Of a DNA stretch of 64,000 nucleotides, positions 1 through 8,343 are shown piece after piece. Numbering within the stretch: position 1 is the stretch's first letter; every line of letters begins with the position of its first letter. The stretch is from an uncultured Clostridia bacterium (GTDB taxonomy: Bacteria > Bacillota > Clostridia > UBA1381): positions 1 to 64,000 of the forward strand of contig CANQIP010000001.1 of assembly GCA_947623955.1 (NCBI GenBank). The letters run 5' to 3'. A program made the translations under genes and the position numbers. Below the pieces are notes generated by a model. The model ran no database searches and was not told the DNA's origin. It was given only the letters and a program-made list of their open reading frames with translations.

Positions 1-293
1 TCGCCGCGAAAACCGAGCGTGTATATCGCGTCAAGGTCGGAGCTTTCGCGTATTTTACTCGTCGCGTGACGCAGAAAACATATCCTCGCGTCGTCCGCGC
101 CCATGCCGCTGCCGTTGTCCGACACGCGGATATACAGGCTGCCGCCGTTTTTTATCTCGACGGTTATAACGTTTGCGCCCGCGTCTATGCTGTTTTCGAC
201 AAGCTCCTTAACAACGCTCGAAGGGCGTTCAACGACCTCGCCCGCCGCTATCTTATTGGAAACCTCGGTGTCCAGCACCCTTATCTTGCCCAT
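1..293 (-). CDS. mutL: DNA mismatch repair protein MutL (N-terminal part, cut by window edge)
   Basis: The minus strand from 293 encodes the first 97 residues of a GHKL ATPase and runs off the left edge with no stop. Visible MutL motifs are [19 protein letters not shown] (motif I), DAGA, DNGSGM (ATP-lid glycine motif) and RHATSKI. MutL couples MutS mismatch recognition to strand removal. The ATG at 293 follows a purine-rich stretch (GAGGGATAAAA) and lies 13 bp after the mutS stop, so the two are one transcription unit. The C-terminal dimerisation and endonuclease domain is outside the window, so its nuclease motif cannot be checked. Confidence 0.96.
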   Translation of the reverse strand, partial: MGKIRVLDTEVSNKIAAGEVVERPSSVVKELVENSIDAGANVITVEIKNGGSLYIRVSDNGSGMGADDARICFLRHATSKIRESSDLDAIYTLGFRG

Positions 294-306
294 TTTTATC
301 CCTCGC

Positions 307-2904
307 TTAATTTCCCTTAGCCTTATTCGACAGCTCGAAAAGCTTGTTCAGCGCCTCAATCGGCGTGTACGTCGTAACGTCCATATTGCGCAGCTCGTCT
401 GCAATCTCGTTTGCCGCCGTGTCGCCGAAATCTATCTGGTTCGTTTCCTCTTCGCGGCTCACGGCGTTTTCCCTCGGTCTTTCGCCGCTTTCAATACGGC
501 TTAAAATCTTCTTCGCGCCGTTTATTACGTCCTTCGGCACACCCGCCAAAGCCGCGACCTCGATGCCGTAGCTGTCGTCCGTGCCGCCGCGCACGATCTT
601 GCGCAGGAACGTTATATCGTCGCCGCGCTTTTTGACGGCTATGCTGTAATTTTTCACGCCCTCGATATTTTTTTCAAGCTCCGTAAGCTCGTGGTAATGC
701 GTCGCGAACAGCGTTTTCGCGCCTATTTTGCGCTTGTTTGCTATATATTCCGCGACCGCCTGCGCGATTGAAAGTCCGTCGAAGGTGCTCGTGCCGCGGC
801 CTATCTCGTCAAGGATAATGAGCGAATTTTTCGTCGCGTTTTTGAGTATGTGGCTGACCTCGTTCATTTCGAGCATGAACGTACTCTGACCCGACGCTAT
901 ATCGTCCGACGCGCCGACACGCGTGAATATCTTGTCCACCACGCCTATACGCGCCGACGACGCGGGTACAAAGCTGCCTATCTGCGCCATGAGCGTTATC
1001 AGCGCAACCTGGCGCATATACGTGGACTTACCCGCCATATTCGGACCCGTTATTATGAGCATCCTGTCGCCGTCTGTGTTCAGTACCGCGTCATTCGGCA
1101 CAAACATCGCGTTTTTGAGCATACGCTCCACCACGGGGTGTCTGCCGTCCTTTATATCGATTTTGCCGTCGTCCGTCACCTCCGGCATGACGTAGCCGTT
1201 CTTTACCGCCGCCAGCGCGAGCGACAAAAGCGCGTCCGTTACGGCAATCACCTTCGCCGCCCTTTTCAGGCGTTCGATTTCCTTCGCGACAGCGAGCCTT
1301 ATTTCCTCAAACACGTGCGCCTCCAGCGTCAGCACTCTTTCCGACGCGCCGAGGATCGTGTTTTCTATTTCCTTCAGTTTCGGCGTTATATATCTCTCGC
1401 AGTTCGCGAGCGTCTGTTTTCTGATGTAGTAGTCCGGCACGTCGTTCATAAACGACTTCGTTACCTCGATGTAGTAGCCGAATACCTTGTTGTAACCGAC
1501 GCGCAGCTTGGATATGCCGGTCTTTTCCTTTTCCTCTTTTTCAACCTCCGCGAGCCACGCGCTGCCGTTATTCATCGCGAGACGCAGCTTGTCTATTTCC
1601 TCGTTAAAGCCCTCTTTTATTACGCCGCCGTCGCGCAGCACAGCGGGAGGATTGTCGTTTATGCCGCGTCGTAGCAAATCAGCCACGTCCTCCAAAAGGT
1701 CGAAATCCTTTTTCATTTCGGCAAGCATAGGCGACTTCACACGGCTGAGCGCGTATTCGAGTTCCGGCAGTTTAAGGAGCGTTTCACGGAGAGCCGAAAA
1801 GTCGCGCGGCGTTACCGTACCGAGCGACACGCGCGTTATAATTCTTGATATGTCCCGCATATCGCACAGCACGCCTTTTATTTCGTCGCGCAGCATTATG
1901 TCCGAGGAAAGCTCCTGCACCGAGTAGAGCCGCTTATTTATCGCCATCGGGTTCACAAGCGGCTTTTCCACCCACTGCTTTAAAAGTCTCGCGCCCATCG
2001 ACGTTTCCGTGTGGTCGAGTACCCACAAAAGCGAACCGCGCTTTGACTTGTCGCGCATCGTTTCCGTGATTTCAAGGTTGCGGCGCGTGTTTATGTCGAG
2101 ATCCATGTACTGGTTCAAATTGTAAACGGTGAGCGTGTTCATGTAGGTGAGGCTCGTTTTCTGCGTGTGCTCGATGTACGTGAGCAGCGCGCCGACGGCG
2201 CACACCGTCTGATTTTTACCCGCAAGCTTTACCTCATCGAGCGACGATTTCGCAAACTGATTTAATATTTTGTTTTCATATCCGCCGTCCTCAAACAGGT
2301 CGTCGCGGCACTCCTCCGCCTTTACGTGAAAGCGCAGCTCAATCTGTCCGCCGAGACGCTCCGCCGCCAAGCCGTTTACGAGTATTTCTTTAGGTTCGTA
2401 GCGCGCTGTCTCCGACATGACATCGTCGTCCGACGAAAGCTGCGACGCGTAAATTTCGCCCGTCGAAATATCCGACACCGCAAAGCCATACTCCTTTTCA
2501 TGCGCGTAAATAACGGCGAGGTAGTTGTTCGTCTTTTCGTCGAGAAGTTCCTCGTCAACGACCGTGCCGGGCGTTACGACGCGTATTACCTCGCGCCTTA
2601 CTATACCCTTCGCAAGTTTCGGATCCTCCACCTGCTCGCAAATCGCGACCTTGTAGCCGCGCTCGATAAGCTTTGAAATATACATCGGCGCGCTGTGAAA
2701 AGGAACGCCGCACATGGGCGCGCGTTCCTCCGTACCGCAGTTTTTGCCTGTAAGCGTTATTTCGAGCTCCTTTGACGCTTTTATCGCATCGTCGAAAAAC
2801 ATCTCATAAAAATCACCCAGACGGTAAAATAAAATACAGTCCGGGTATTCTTCTTTCGTTTCGAGATACTGCTGCATCATCGGGGTAAACTGCTCTTTCG
2901 GCAT
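307..2904 (-). CDS. mutS: DNA mismatch repair protein MutS
   Basis: An 865-residue protein of normal MutS length. The mismatch-reading motif DFYEMF is at residues 31-36, with the intercalating Phe and its Glu at 32 and 34. The Walker A motif GPNMAGKST is near residue 615 and the Walker B/D-loop stretch [12 protein letters not shown] near 700, followed by an ATHYHEL switch. It binds mispaired bases as a dimer and recruits MutL. The start is preceded by AAAGGAGAAAACCACC. It lies downstream of miaB and the YlbF-family gene, as in Bacillus subtilis (ymcB-ymcA-cotE-mutSL), but a palindromic repeat (2948-3137) sits in between. Confidence 0.98.
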   Translation of the reverse strand: MPKEQFTPMMQQYLETKEEYPDCILFYRLGDFYEMFFDDAIKASKELEITLTGKNCGTEERAPMCGVPFHSAPMYISKLIERGYKVAICEQVEDPKLAKGIVRREVIRVVTPGTVVDEELLDEKTNNYLAVIYAHEKEYGFAVSDISTGEIYASQLSSDDDVMSETARYEPKEILVNGLAAERLGGQIELRFHVKAEECRDDLFEDGGYENKILNQFAKSSLDEVKLAGKNQTVCAVGALLTYIEHTQKTSLTYMNTLTVYNLNQYMDLDINTRRNLEITETMRDKSKRGSLLWVLDHTETSMGARLLKQWVEKPLVNPMAINKRLYSVQELSSDIMLRDEIKGVLCDMRDISRIITRVSLGTVTPRDFSALRETLLKLPELEYALSRVKSPMLAEMKKDFDLLEDVADLLRRGINDNPPAVLRDGGVIKEGFNEEIDKLRLAMNNGSAWLAEVEKEEKEKTGISKLRVGYNKVFGYYIEVTKSFMNDVPDYYIRKQTLANCERYITPKLKEIENTILGASERVLTLEAHVFEEIRLAVAKEIERLKRAAKVIAVTDALLSLALAAVKNGYVMPEVTDDGKIDIKDGRHPVVERMLKNAMFVPNDAVLNTDGDRMLIITGPNMAGKSTYMRQVALITLMAQIGSFVPASSARIGVVDKIFTRVGASDDIASGQSTFMLEMNEVSHILKNATKNSLIILDEIGRGTSTFDGLSIAQAVAEYIANKRKIGAKTLFATHYHELTELEKNIEGVKNYSIAVKKRGDDITFLRKIVRGGTDDSYGIEVAALAGVPKDVINGAKKILSRIESGERPRENAVSREEETNQIDFGDTAANEIADELRNMDVTTYTPIEALNKLFELSNKAKGN

Positions 2905-2947
2905 GGTGGTTTTCTCCTTTGTTTGGTAGGTAAATATGTTTGACTTC

Positions 2948-3137
2948 GGGCGAACTCGGTTCGCCCCTACGGCGGGACGTTTATGGGTTTCGTTTTGCGG
3001 GCGACTGCAAGGGTCGCCCCTACGTGAGGCTCCCCTTGAGGGGAGCTGTCACCGTAGGCGACTGAGAGGTGGTTTTAAAATTTGTTGCCACCTCTCCGTC
3101 ATCGCTTCGCGATGCCACCTCTCCTCAAGGAGAGGCT
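2948..3137. repeat. Palindromic repeat cluster PE1
   Basis: Non-coding DNA between mutS and the YlbF-family gene. It holds two short palindromes ending in CGCCCCTACG (2948-2971 and 2999-3024), then a 111-bp element (3027-3137). The element has two inverted arms, and each arm carries two hairpins: CTCCCCTTGAGGGGAG and GTCACCGTAGGCGAC in the left arm, CATCGCTTCGCGATG and CTCTCCTCAAGGAGAG in the right arm. The arms meet at AGAGGTGG/CCACCTCT. Further copies lie near 5.5, 9.7, 32.9, 34.8 and 52.7 kb. No coding potential is visible. Confidence 0.9.
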
Positions 3138-3151
3138 AACGGCATACTATT

Positions 3152-3532
3152 TTAATGACAGCCGCCGCAGGTTGAACAGTCATGCGTGCAGTTGGGATCC
3201 TGTCCCGTGATATAGAAATTCAAAATCTGATTTACCTGATTTACAAGCGAGTCAAATTCCTTTTTCGCGGCTATATATTTCTTTATCGTGTCCGACCTTT
3301 CAACAATGTCGTCGAACGCCTCGTTGTTCTTCTTCACCGCGTCCTCGCGTGAAATTTTACCCGCCTGCATGTCTCTGGCGAGGTTCAATCGCGTGAGGTT
3401 GTACTCCTTCATAAGCTCCTGCGCCTTGTCGTCGTTTGCCTGTAAAATCTCGGCGTTTTTCATGTTCTTCATCTGCTCGCTCGCCTGTATCAGCACGCCG
3501 AGTTCTCTCGTTTTGTCAAGCACTTCGTTCAT
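3152..3532 (-). CDS. YlbF/YmcA-family protein with cysteine-rich C-terminus
   Basis: A 126-residue, mostly helical protein of the YlbF/YmcA (RicF/RicA) family. In B. subtilis these proteins form the Ric complex with YaaT, bind [4Fe-4S] clusters and affect RNase Y-dependent mRNA processing, competence and sporulation. The C-terminus has four closely spaced cysteines (C115, C119, C122, C125) in CTHDCSTCGGCH, a plausible Fe-S or metal site. The gene starts one base after the miaB stop with an AAGGAG site. The miaB-ymcA pairing seen in Bacillus is kept, which supports the family call. Whether it is the RicA or RicF counterpart cannot be told from sequence alone. Confidence 0.85.
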   Translation of the reverse strand: MNEVLDKTRELGVLIQASEQMKNMKNAEILQANDDKAQELMKEYNLTRLNLARDMQAGKISREDAVKKNNEAFDDIVERSDTIKKYIAAKKEFDSLVNQVNQILNFYITGQDPNCTHDCSTCGGCH

Positions 3533-3533
3533 T

Positions 3534-4958
3534 TCAATTCTCCTTTATCAATTCACCGTTAAGACTCCACGTGTGAGCCTCGGTTATACGCACGTTTATA
3601 TATTTTCCTATAAGGTCGTCCGTTCCCTTAAAGTTCACTATTTTCGAGCTGCCGCACCGCCCCGACAGCATTTCGGGGTTCGTTTTGCTCACTCCGTCCA
3701 CAAGTATTCTCTCGACGCGTCCGACGTATTCCTTGTTTTTCTTAAGGGATATTTCGTTCTGTACCTCCAAAAGCCTGTTGAAATTCTTGTGTATTTCCTC
3801 GTCGGTAAGCACAAAATCGAGCTTTGCCGCCGGCGTTCCCTCGCGGCGCGAGTATATGAACGAGAAAATATTGTCAAACTCGACCTTCCTCAAAACATCG
3901 AGCGTTTCCTCAAAGTCCTCGTTCGTCTCGGTCGGAAAGCCGACTATTACGTCGGTCGAAAGCGATATACCGGGTACGGCTTTCTTTACTTTCTCTATTT
4001 TCGCAAGATACTCCGCCTTTGTGTAGCGGCGGTTCATCTGCTTTAATATTCTGTCGCTGCCCGCCTGAAACGGCAGGTGGAGCTGTTTGCAAACCTTATC
4101 ACACTCCGCGATCGTGTTTATCAGCTTGTCGCTCAGATCCTTCGGGTGCGAGGTCATAAACCGTATACGCTCCACGCCCTCAATGTCGTTTACCATACGC
4201 ATGAGGTCGGCGAAGTCAATATCGGTTTTTAAGTCCTTGCCGTAGGAATTGACATTCTGACCGAGCAGCGATATTTCGCTGCAGCCCTTTTCCACAAGTT
4301 CCTTTACCTCGGCGATTACCGCCTCCGGTTCGCGGCTCCTCTCGCGTCCGCGCACGTAGGGTACTATGCAGTATGTGCAGAAGTTATTGCAGCCGTACAT
4401 CACCGATACCCACGCCTTTTTCGCGTCGTCGCGCATTATGGGCATATCCTCGGCAATCGCGCCGTCGCTCGCGGCTATGTCGACCACGGTCTTTTTTTCG
4501 TTAATCGCCTTGTACAAAAGCTCGGGCATTTTGTAGAGCGCGTGTGTGCCGAAAATGAGGTCGACATGCTCGTGCGACTTTTTTATTTTCTCGGTTATAT
4601 GCTCCTGCTGCACCATGCAGCCGCACACGCCGATTACCATGTTCCGCCGACGCTCCTTCACGGGCTTTAACAGTCCGAGTCTGCCGAACACCTTTTGCTC
4701 CGCGTTTTCGCGCACGGCGCAGGTGTTGTATATCACAACGTCGGCGTTTTTCATGTCGTCGGTAAACTCAAACCCCGCGTCGCGCAGCATACCGCGTATG
4801 CGCTCGGTGTCATTCTCGTTCTGCTGACAGCCGTACGTCTCCGTGAGCGCGCGGCGCGTGTGACCGTACTCGGCGGCGTAGCGTGCGTTGTCCTCGCGAA
4901 GTCTCATGATATAGCCGCGCTGCTCCTTCATTTGGTCGTCGGTTATATGCTTTGCCAT
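3534..4958 (-). CDS. miaB: tRNA-2-methylthio-N6-dimethylallyladenosine synthase MiaB
   Basis: A 474-residue radical SAM methylthiotransferase that adds a methylthio group to i6A37 of tRNAs. The N-terminal UPF0004 domain has its three cluster cysteines at C44 (TYGCQQNE), C80 (NTCAVRE) and C114 (GVCGCM). The radical SAM CxxxCxxC motif is C190/C194/C197 in YGCNNFCTYC. A C-terminal TRAM domain follows. The N-terminal extension of about 38 residues before the first motif is common in clostridial MiaB. The start is preceded by GGGGGAA. It is transcribed just before the YlbF-family gene. Confidence 0.97.
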   Translation of the reverse strand: MAKHITDDQMKEQRGYIMRLREDNARYAAEYGHTRRALTETYGCQQNENDTERIRGMLRDAGFEFTDDMKNADVVIYNTCAVRENAEQKVFGRLGLLKPVKERRRNMVIGVCGCMVQQEHITEKIKKSHEHVDLIFGTHALYKMPELLYKAINEKKTVVDIAASDGAIAEDMPIMRDDAKKAWVSVMYGCNNFCTYCIVPYVRGRERSREPEAVIAEVKELVEKGCSEISLLGQNVNSYGKDLKTDIDFADLMRMVNDIEGVERIRFMTSHPKDLSDKLINTIAECDKVCKQLHLPFQAGSDRILKQMNRRYTKAEYLAKIEKVKKAVPGISLSTDVIVGFPTETNEDFEETLDVLRKVEFDNIFSFIYSRREGTPAAKLDFVLTDEEIHKNFNRLLEVQNEISLKKNKEYVGRVERILVDGVSKTNPEMLSGRCGSSKIVNFKGTDDLIGKYINVRITEAHTWSLNGELIKEN

Positions 4959-4971
4959 TGCGTTCCCCCGT

Positions 4972-5268
4972 TTAAAATTCGTAGTCGCACACTCTGCGTT
5001 CCTCGACGTACGGCTTTACGTACGCCGCCGCGACAGCCTTGTGCGCGGGGTGGTTTTGGTACTCGCCGAGATCAGCCATTGTTTCAAACTCCGACACAAG
5101 CGCAACATCGGAAATATCGTCCGATGGGTTTACGTTTATGCCCACGGTTATGTCCTTTATAACGTCTATCTTGTCCTTTAAAGCCTCGAGGTTTTCCTTT
5201 ATCGCAACAGCCCTTTCCGCCATGTCCGGCGACGGCGCCAATTTCCATAATACTATATGTTTTACCAT
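4972..5268 (-). CDS. Dabb (stress-responsive alpha/beta-barrel) domain protein
   Basis: A 98-residue single-domain protein opening with MVKHIVLWKL and containing a VGINVNPSDDISDVALVSEF core. This is typical of the ferredoxin-like Dabb family, which forms dimeric barrels. The function in bacteria is mostly unknown; some relatives are stress induced, others are cyclases or monooxygenase-like. No catalytic residues can be assigned. The gene is 13 bp upstream of miaB and is preceded by an AGAGGT site and a good sigma-A promoter, so it heads the Dabb-miaB-ylbF unit. Confidence 0.88.
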   Translation of the reverse strand: MVKHIVLWKLAPSPDMAERAVAIKENLEALKDKIDVIKDITVGINVNPSDDISDVALVSEFETMADLGEYQNHPAHKAVAAAYVKPYVEERRVCDYEF

Positions 5269-5305
5269 TTTTGTTACCTCTTTTCAATATGATGCAGATA
5301 TAGTT

Positions 5306-5334
5306 ATTTTATCATATCTCGGCGTGTTTTTCAA
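5306..5334 (-). promoter_or_regulatory. Sigma-A promoter of the Dabb-miaB-ylbF operon
   Basis: On the minus strand TTGAAA (5329-5334) and TAAAAT (5306-5311) are separated by exactly 17 bp, about 40 bp upstream of the Dabb start codon. Both hexamers are one mismatch from consensus. Confidence 0.7.
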
Positions 5335-5380
5335 GTGTTTGTAAAGAAATGTTGGGGAAATTGATGCGAAAGGAGTATAC

Positions 5381-5667
5381 GGGACGTCGAGGGCGCCGTC
5401 CCCTACGTCCGTGATTTTAAAACCGTGCGCCGTAGGGGCTGGCGCCCCCGACAGCCCGTTTTTGTTTTACATTCAATGCGGCAGGTGTAGGGGCGACCAT
5501 TGGTCGCCCGCGGGCGGCGGATCGCCGCCCCTACGTGAGGCTCCCCTCGAGGGGAGCTGTCGCCAAAGGCGACTGAGAGGTGGCTTTTTAATGCGCGTTA
5601 CCACCTCTCCGTCATTGCTGCGCAATGCCACCTCCCCTCAAGGGGAGGCTCACGATGTGCGCCGCAG
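5381..5667. repeat. Palindromic repeat cluster PE2 with an 80-bp extra module
   Basis: This fills most of the 409-bp gene-free stretch between the Dabb gene and the XRE regulator. Parts: an 80-bp module (5381-5460) that recurs nearly identically at 34710-34788; a double palindrome (5487-5535); the two-arm hairpin element (5538-5651); and a 3' flank TCACGATGTGCGCCGCA (5651-5667) also found after PE3 and PE4. In the right arm the hairpins read CATTGCTGCGCAATG and CTCCCCTCAAGGGGAG. Both differ from PE1 by paired, stem-preserving changes. Confidence 0.9.
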
Positions 5668-5677
5668 GGGCGACCCG

Positions 5678-6013
5678 TCAAGTATTTAAAAGCTCGAAAA
5701 TCATTCCGAACGCCTGATTTTGTTTGTCGCACGGCAGGGAACGAATGGCGTTCAGTAATTTTCTTTCATTGTTCGAGATATTTGCCGCCGTCGGCTCGTC
5801 CGCCCTTTGTTTCACGTCACTGATACACAGCAAATAGTCAGCCGATACATTATAATACTTACACAGCGCAAGCAGGTGGCGTATCGGCAATTCGTTTGCT
5901 CCCCGCTCATAACGCGCGTACATCGTTTGAGATGTGCCGAGATACTCGGCTATTTCCGTTTGTGTTTTATCGTTATCCTCACGTAAATCACGTATTCTTT
6001 TAATATACTCCAT
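5678..6013 (-). CDS. XRE-family (helix-turn-helix) transcriptional regulator
   Basis: A 111-residue protein. Residues 5-60 form a Cro/CI-type helix-turn-helix: IRDLREDNDKTQTEIAEYLG is followed by SQTMYARYERGANELP and a KYYNVSADYLL segment. The C-terminal 45 residues are a variable effector or dimer region with no recognised domain. It is transcribed divergently from the PASTA gene. The shared spacer carries an inverted repeat over the PASTA promoter, so it probably represses that gene and perhaps itself. Its spacer is much more AT-rich than the surrounding DNA. Confidence 0.9.
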   Translation of the reverse strand: MEYIKRIRDLREDNDKTQTEIAEYLGTSQTMYARYERGANELPIRHLLALCKYYNVSADYLLCISDVKQRADEPTAANISNNERKLLNAIRSLPCDKQNQAFGMIFELLNT

Positions 6014-6064
6014 AACAAGCGCCTCATTTTATCAGAATATAAATATTTTATCCTAATAAATATA

Positions 6065-6100
6065 TTTACTATTGACTTTAGTAAAAATATTTACTATAAT
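6065..6100 (+). promoter_or_regulatory. Promoter and candidate XRE operator for the PASTA gene
   Basis: TTGACT (6072-6077) and TATAAT (6095-6100) are 17 bp apart, a near-consensus sigma-A promoter. TTTACTA (6065-6071) and TAGTAAA (6079-6085) form a perfect 7-bp inverted repeat around the -35 box. A third TTTACTA (6090-6096) overlaps the -10 box. This is a typical layout for repression by the adjacent XRE protein, which is inferred rather than shown. Confidence 0.72.
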
Positions 6101-6132
6101 ATTATTATCAATATTACAAAGGAGGTTCTGTT

Positions 6133-6846
6133 ATGAATGAACAGACAAACAACAATATGAAGAAAGAGAAAAAACTTTATCAAAGATGGTGGATATGGGT
6201 TATCGGACTTATCGCTCTTCTTATCATATTCCGCATAGTGAGCGTATCCGTAGACAAAGCGAGGATAAAGGAAATTCCAAACGTAATGGGCATAAATTAC
6301 ACGGACGCGGAGACGGTGCTGAATGAAAACGGATTTAAGGTAACAGCCGTTGAAACCGACGCCGGAAGTATTTTGTCGGACGGCATATACGACCGAAGTG
6401 TGAAAAAGGGCGAAGTATTTAAGGTCAACAACGAAACAAACCCCGATTACACTTACGAAACGACAAAAAACAAGAAGGTCACCATATATTATGCGCAGAA
6501 CGACTATACATACATCGAAACCGAGCCTACGTCGGCTCCCGCAGCGGCGGACGATACCGGCAATGAAACCGCGAACGCGTCCGCCGTTTCCGCGGACTGG
6601 AGACAGTTTCTGGATGATTACGAAAATTGGGTAGACTCCTACATTGCGTTTATGAAAAAATATAAGGAAAATCCGACCGATACAGCGTTAATATCAGAAT
6701 ACGCGGAATTTGCGGGCGATACAGCCGAATGGTCGGAAAAAGCCAAACAATATGAGGACGGCTTAAAGGATATGTCTCCCGCCGATGTTGCTGAATACAC
6801 AAAAAGAATAGGAGAAATTTTACAAAAGTTCAACGAATTGGGATAA
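6133..6846 (+). CDS. Membrane-anchored PASTA-domain protein
   Basis: A 237-residue protein with a short charged N-terminus and one transmembrane segment at about residues 21-41 (WWIWVIGLIALLIIFRIVSV). It has a single PASTA-like domain at about 52-120 (IPNVMGINYTDAETVLNENG), an acidic/Ala-Thr linker, and a C-terminal helical region (about 155-237) resembling DUF6591. The likely topology is an extracellular C-terminus, perhaps touching peptidoglycan fragments as other PASTA domains do. No kinase domain is present. It has a GGAGGT site at 6121-6126 and the regulated promoter upstream. It is one of only two plus-strand genes here and is flanked by repeats on both sides. Confidence 0.82.
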   Translation: MNEQTNNNMKKEKKLYQRWWIWVIGLIALLIIFRIVSVSVDKARIKEIPNVMGINYTDAETVLNENGFKVTAVETDAGSILSDGIYDRSVKKGEVFKVNNETNPDYTYETTKNKKVTIYYAQNDYTYIETEPTSAPAAADDTGNETANASAVSADWRQFLDDYENWVDSYIAFMKKYKENPTDTALISEYAEFAGDTAEWSEKAKQYEDGLKDMSPADVAEYTKRIGEILQKFNELG

Positions 6847-6860
6847 TCGCACAGCAAAAA

Positions 6861-6904
6861 GGGGACACTAAAATTTTAGTGTCCCTCGTATTTTTAGTGT
6901 CCCC
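6861..6904. repeat. TTTTAGTGTCCCC motif array, site 1
   Basis: GGGGACACTAAAA (6861-6873) faces TTTTAGTGTCCC (6874-6885) in a perfect palindrome, and a third copy TTTTAGTGTCCCC lies at 6892-6904. The palindrome follows the PASTA stop codon and could form a terminator-like hairpin, but there is no strong U tract after it. The same 13-mer recurs at 11444-11492 and 12611-12679. Confidence 0.85.
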
Positions 6905-6910
6905 ATGAAC

Positions 6911-6934
6911 GGGCGAACACGGTTCGCCCCTACG
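6911..6934. repeat. Short CGCCCCTACG palindrome
   Basis: The palindrome GGGCGAACACGG...CGCCCCTACG recurs almost identically at 2948-2971 and 32782-32805. It ends four bases before the stop codon of the CCA-adding enzyme gene. Confidence 0.85.
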
Positions 6935-6938
6935 AGGG

Positions 6939-8279
6939 CTATCTCCTTCTTACCCTATACTCTCTTGCCTGTTTGAGCAGAAATTCGCGGTTATTGAGAT
7001 TGGGGTCGATGATAACCTCGTCGATAAGCTTTTTCAAAACGTCGCCTATCTCCCTGCCGGGACGGTAGCCGAGCTTTATCAAATCCTTACCGTTCACCGC
7101 GAGGTGCGACACAAGGTAGGGCTGACGTTCGGCGAGAATTTCCTTGTACAGCGTGTAGGCGTCGTCTATGCGCTTTTTCTTTTCGGGGAAATATATCGGG
7201 TTTTTCGCCATATTGTCGGCTGTCTGCAGCTGCAAAAGCTTTTCAAACAGCGTCTCGCCCGTACGCGCCATCATGCGCTTTACCGGTGCTCTCGACGGCT
7301 CGACGCGCACGTCGTGGTTCTCGACGAGCACCGACACGTCGCGTATAATATCGCTGTCCATGCGCAGGCGGTGCATAAGGTCAACGGCTATCGCACCGCT
7401 TTCGCGGTGGTGACCGTAAAAATGGATCGTGCCGTTCTGGTCGGTTGACGAGCAAAGCGGCTTACCTATATCGTGCATAAGAGCAGCCCACCTGACGGTA
7501 AGGTCGGGCGGCGTGTTCTTTACCGTCCGCATGATATGCTCGCCCACGTCGTAGATGTGGTACTTGTTGCGCTGCGGCTCGCCGAAACAGCGGTCAAGCT
7601 CCGGCATGATGTGCTGCATAAGTCCGCACTCGTGCAGCTTGCGGATATAGTCGGGGTTGTCGGAGAGCATGATTTTGTTTATTTCCTCGCGAACTCGTTC
7701 CGCGCTCACTTTTTTTATAAGCACCGCGCACTTTTTTATCGCGCGCCACGTTTTTTCCTCGATTTTAAACGACAGCGCCGCGCTGAACCGCACGGCTCTC
7801 AGCATCCTTAAAGCGTCCTCTTTAAATCTCGTTTCGGCGTTGCCGACGCATCTTATAAGTCTGTGCTTAATGTCGGCTTGACCGCCGAAATAGTCGAGAA
7901 TACCGCTTTCGGGATTGTACATCATCGCGTTCACGGTAAAGTCGCGCCTTTCCGCGTCGGTTTTCGGACGGCTCACAAACTCCACACTGTCGGGGTGTCT
8001 GCCGTCGCGGTACGCCCCGTCGGAGCGGAACGTCGTTACCTCGTAGCCCGCCTTGTTCACGACAACGGTAACCGTGCCGTGCTTTATACCGGTGTCGATT
8101 GTGCGTTTAAACAGCCGCTTTACGTCACGCGGCAGCGCGCTCGTCGCAATATCGTAGTCGTGCGGCTGATTGCCCATGAGCATATCGCGCACCGCGCCGC
8201 CCGCAAGGTACGCCGAAAAGCCGTTTTCCTCCAAACGGCTTATAATCTCTGTTACGCTGTCGGGCATACGTATACGCAT
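6939..8279 (-). CDS. cca: CCA-adding tRNA nucleotidyltransferase with HD domain
   Basis: A 446-residue class II nucleotidyltransferase that builds or repairs the 3' CCA end of tRNA. The LAGGAVRDMLMG motif (about residues 25-36) and the catalytic DYD of HDYDIATSA (41-43) are present. The RRDFTVNAMMYN motif and an HD-type segment (LMHDIGKP, later ENHD) follow. I start it at the ATG at 8279 because GGAGTGAT lies just upstream. A longer frame to 8357 would cross the ackA terminator and the ackA 3' end. A poly(A) polymerase role cannot be fully excluded for this family. Confidence 0.93.
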   Translation of the reverse strand: MRIRMPDSVTEIISRLEENGFSAYLAGGAVRDMLMGNQPHDYDIATSALPRDVKRLFKRTIDTGIKHGTVTVVVNKAGYEVTTFRSDGAYRDGRHPDSVEFVSRPKTDAERRDFTVNAMMYNPESGILDYFGGQADIKHRLIRCVGNAETRFKEDALRMLRAVRFSAALSFKIEEKTWRAIKKCAVLIKKVSAERVREEINKIMLSDNPDYIRKLHECGLMQHIMPELDRCFGEPQRNKYHIYDVGEHIMRTVKNTPPDLTVRWAALMHDIGKPLCSSTDQNGTIHFYGHHRESGAIAVDLMHRLRMDSDIIRDVSVLVENHDVRVEPSRAPVKRMMARTGETLFEKLLQLQTADNMAKNPIYFPEKKKRIDDAYTLYKEILAERQPYLVSHLAVNGKDLIKLGYRPGREIGDVLKKLIDEVIIDPNLNNREFLLKQAREYRVRRR

Positions 8280-8302
8280 ACTATCACTCCGCACAATTTC
8301 TC

Positions 8303-8332
8303 TAAAAAGAAGGGGCTGACAAGCAGCCCCCA
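8303..8332 (-). terminator. Intrinsic terminator after ackA
   Basis: GGGGCTG (8312-8318) pairs with CAGCCCC (8324-8330). Read on the minus strand it is followed by TTCTTTTT, 12 bp after the ackA stop codon. Confidence 0.85.
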
Positions 8333-8343
8333 TGTTTTTATCT

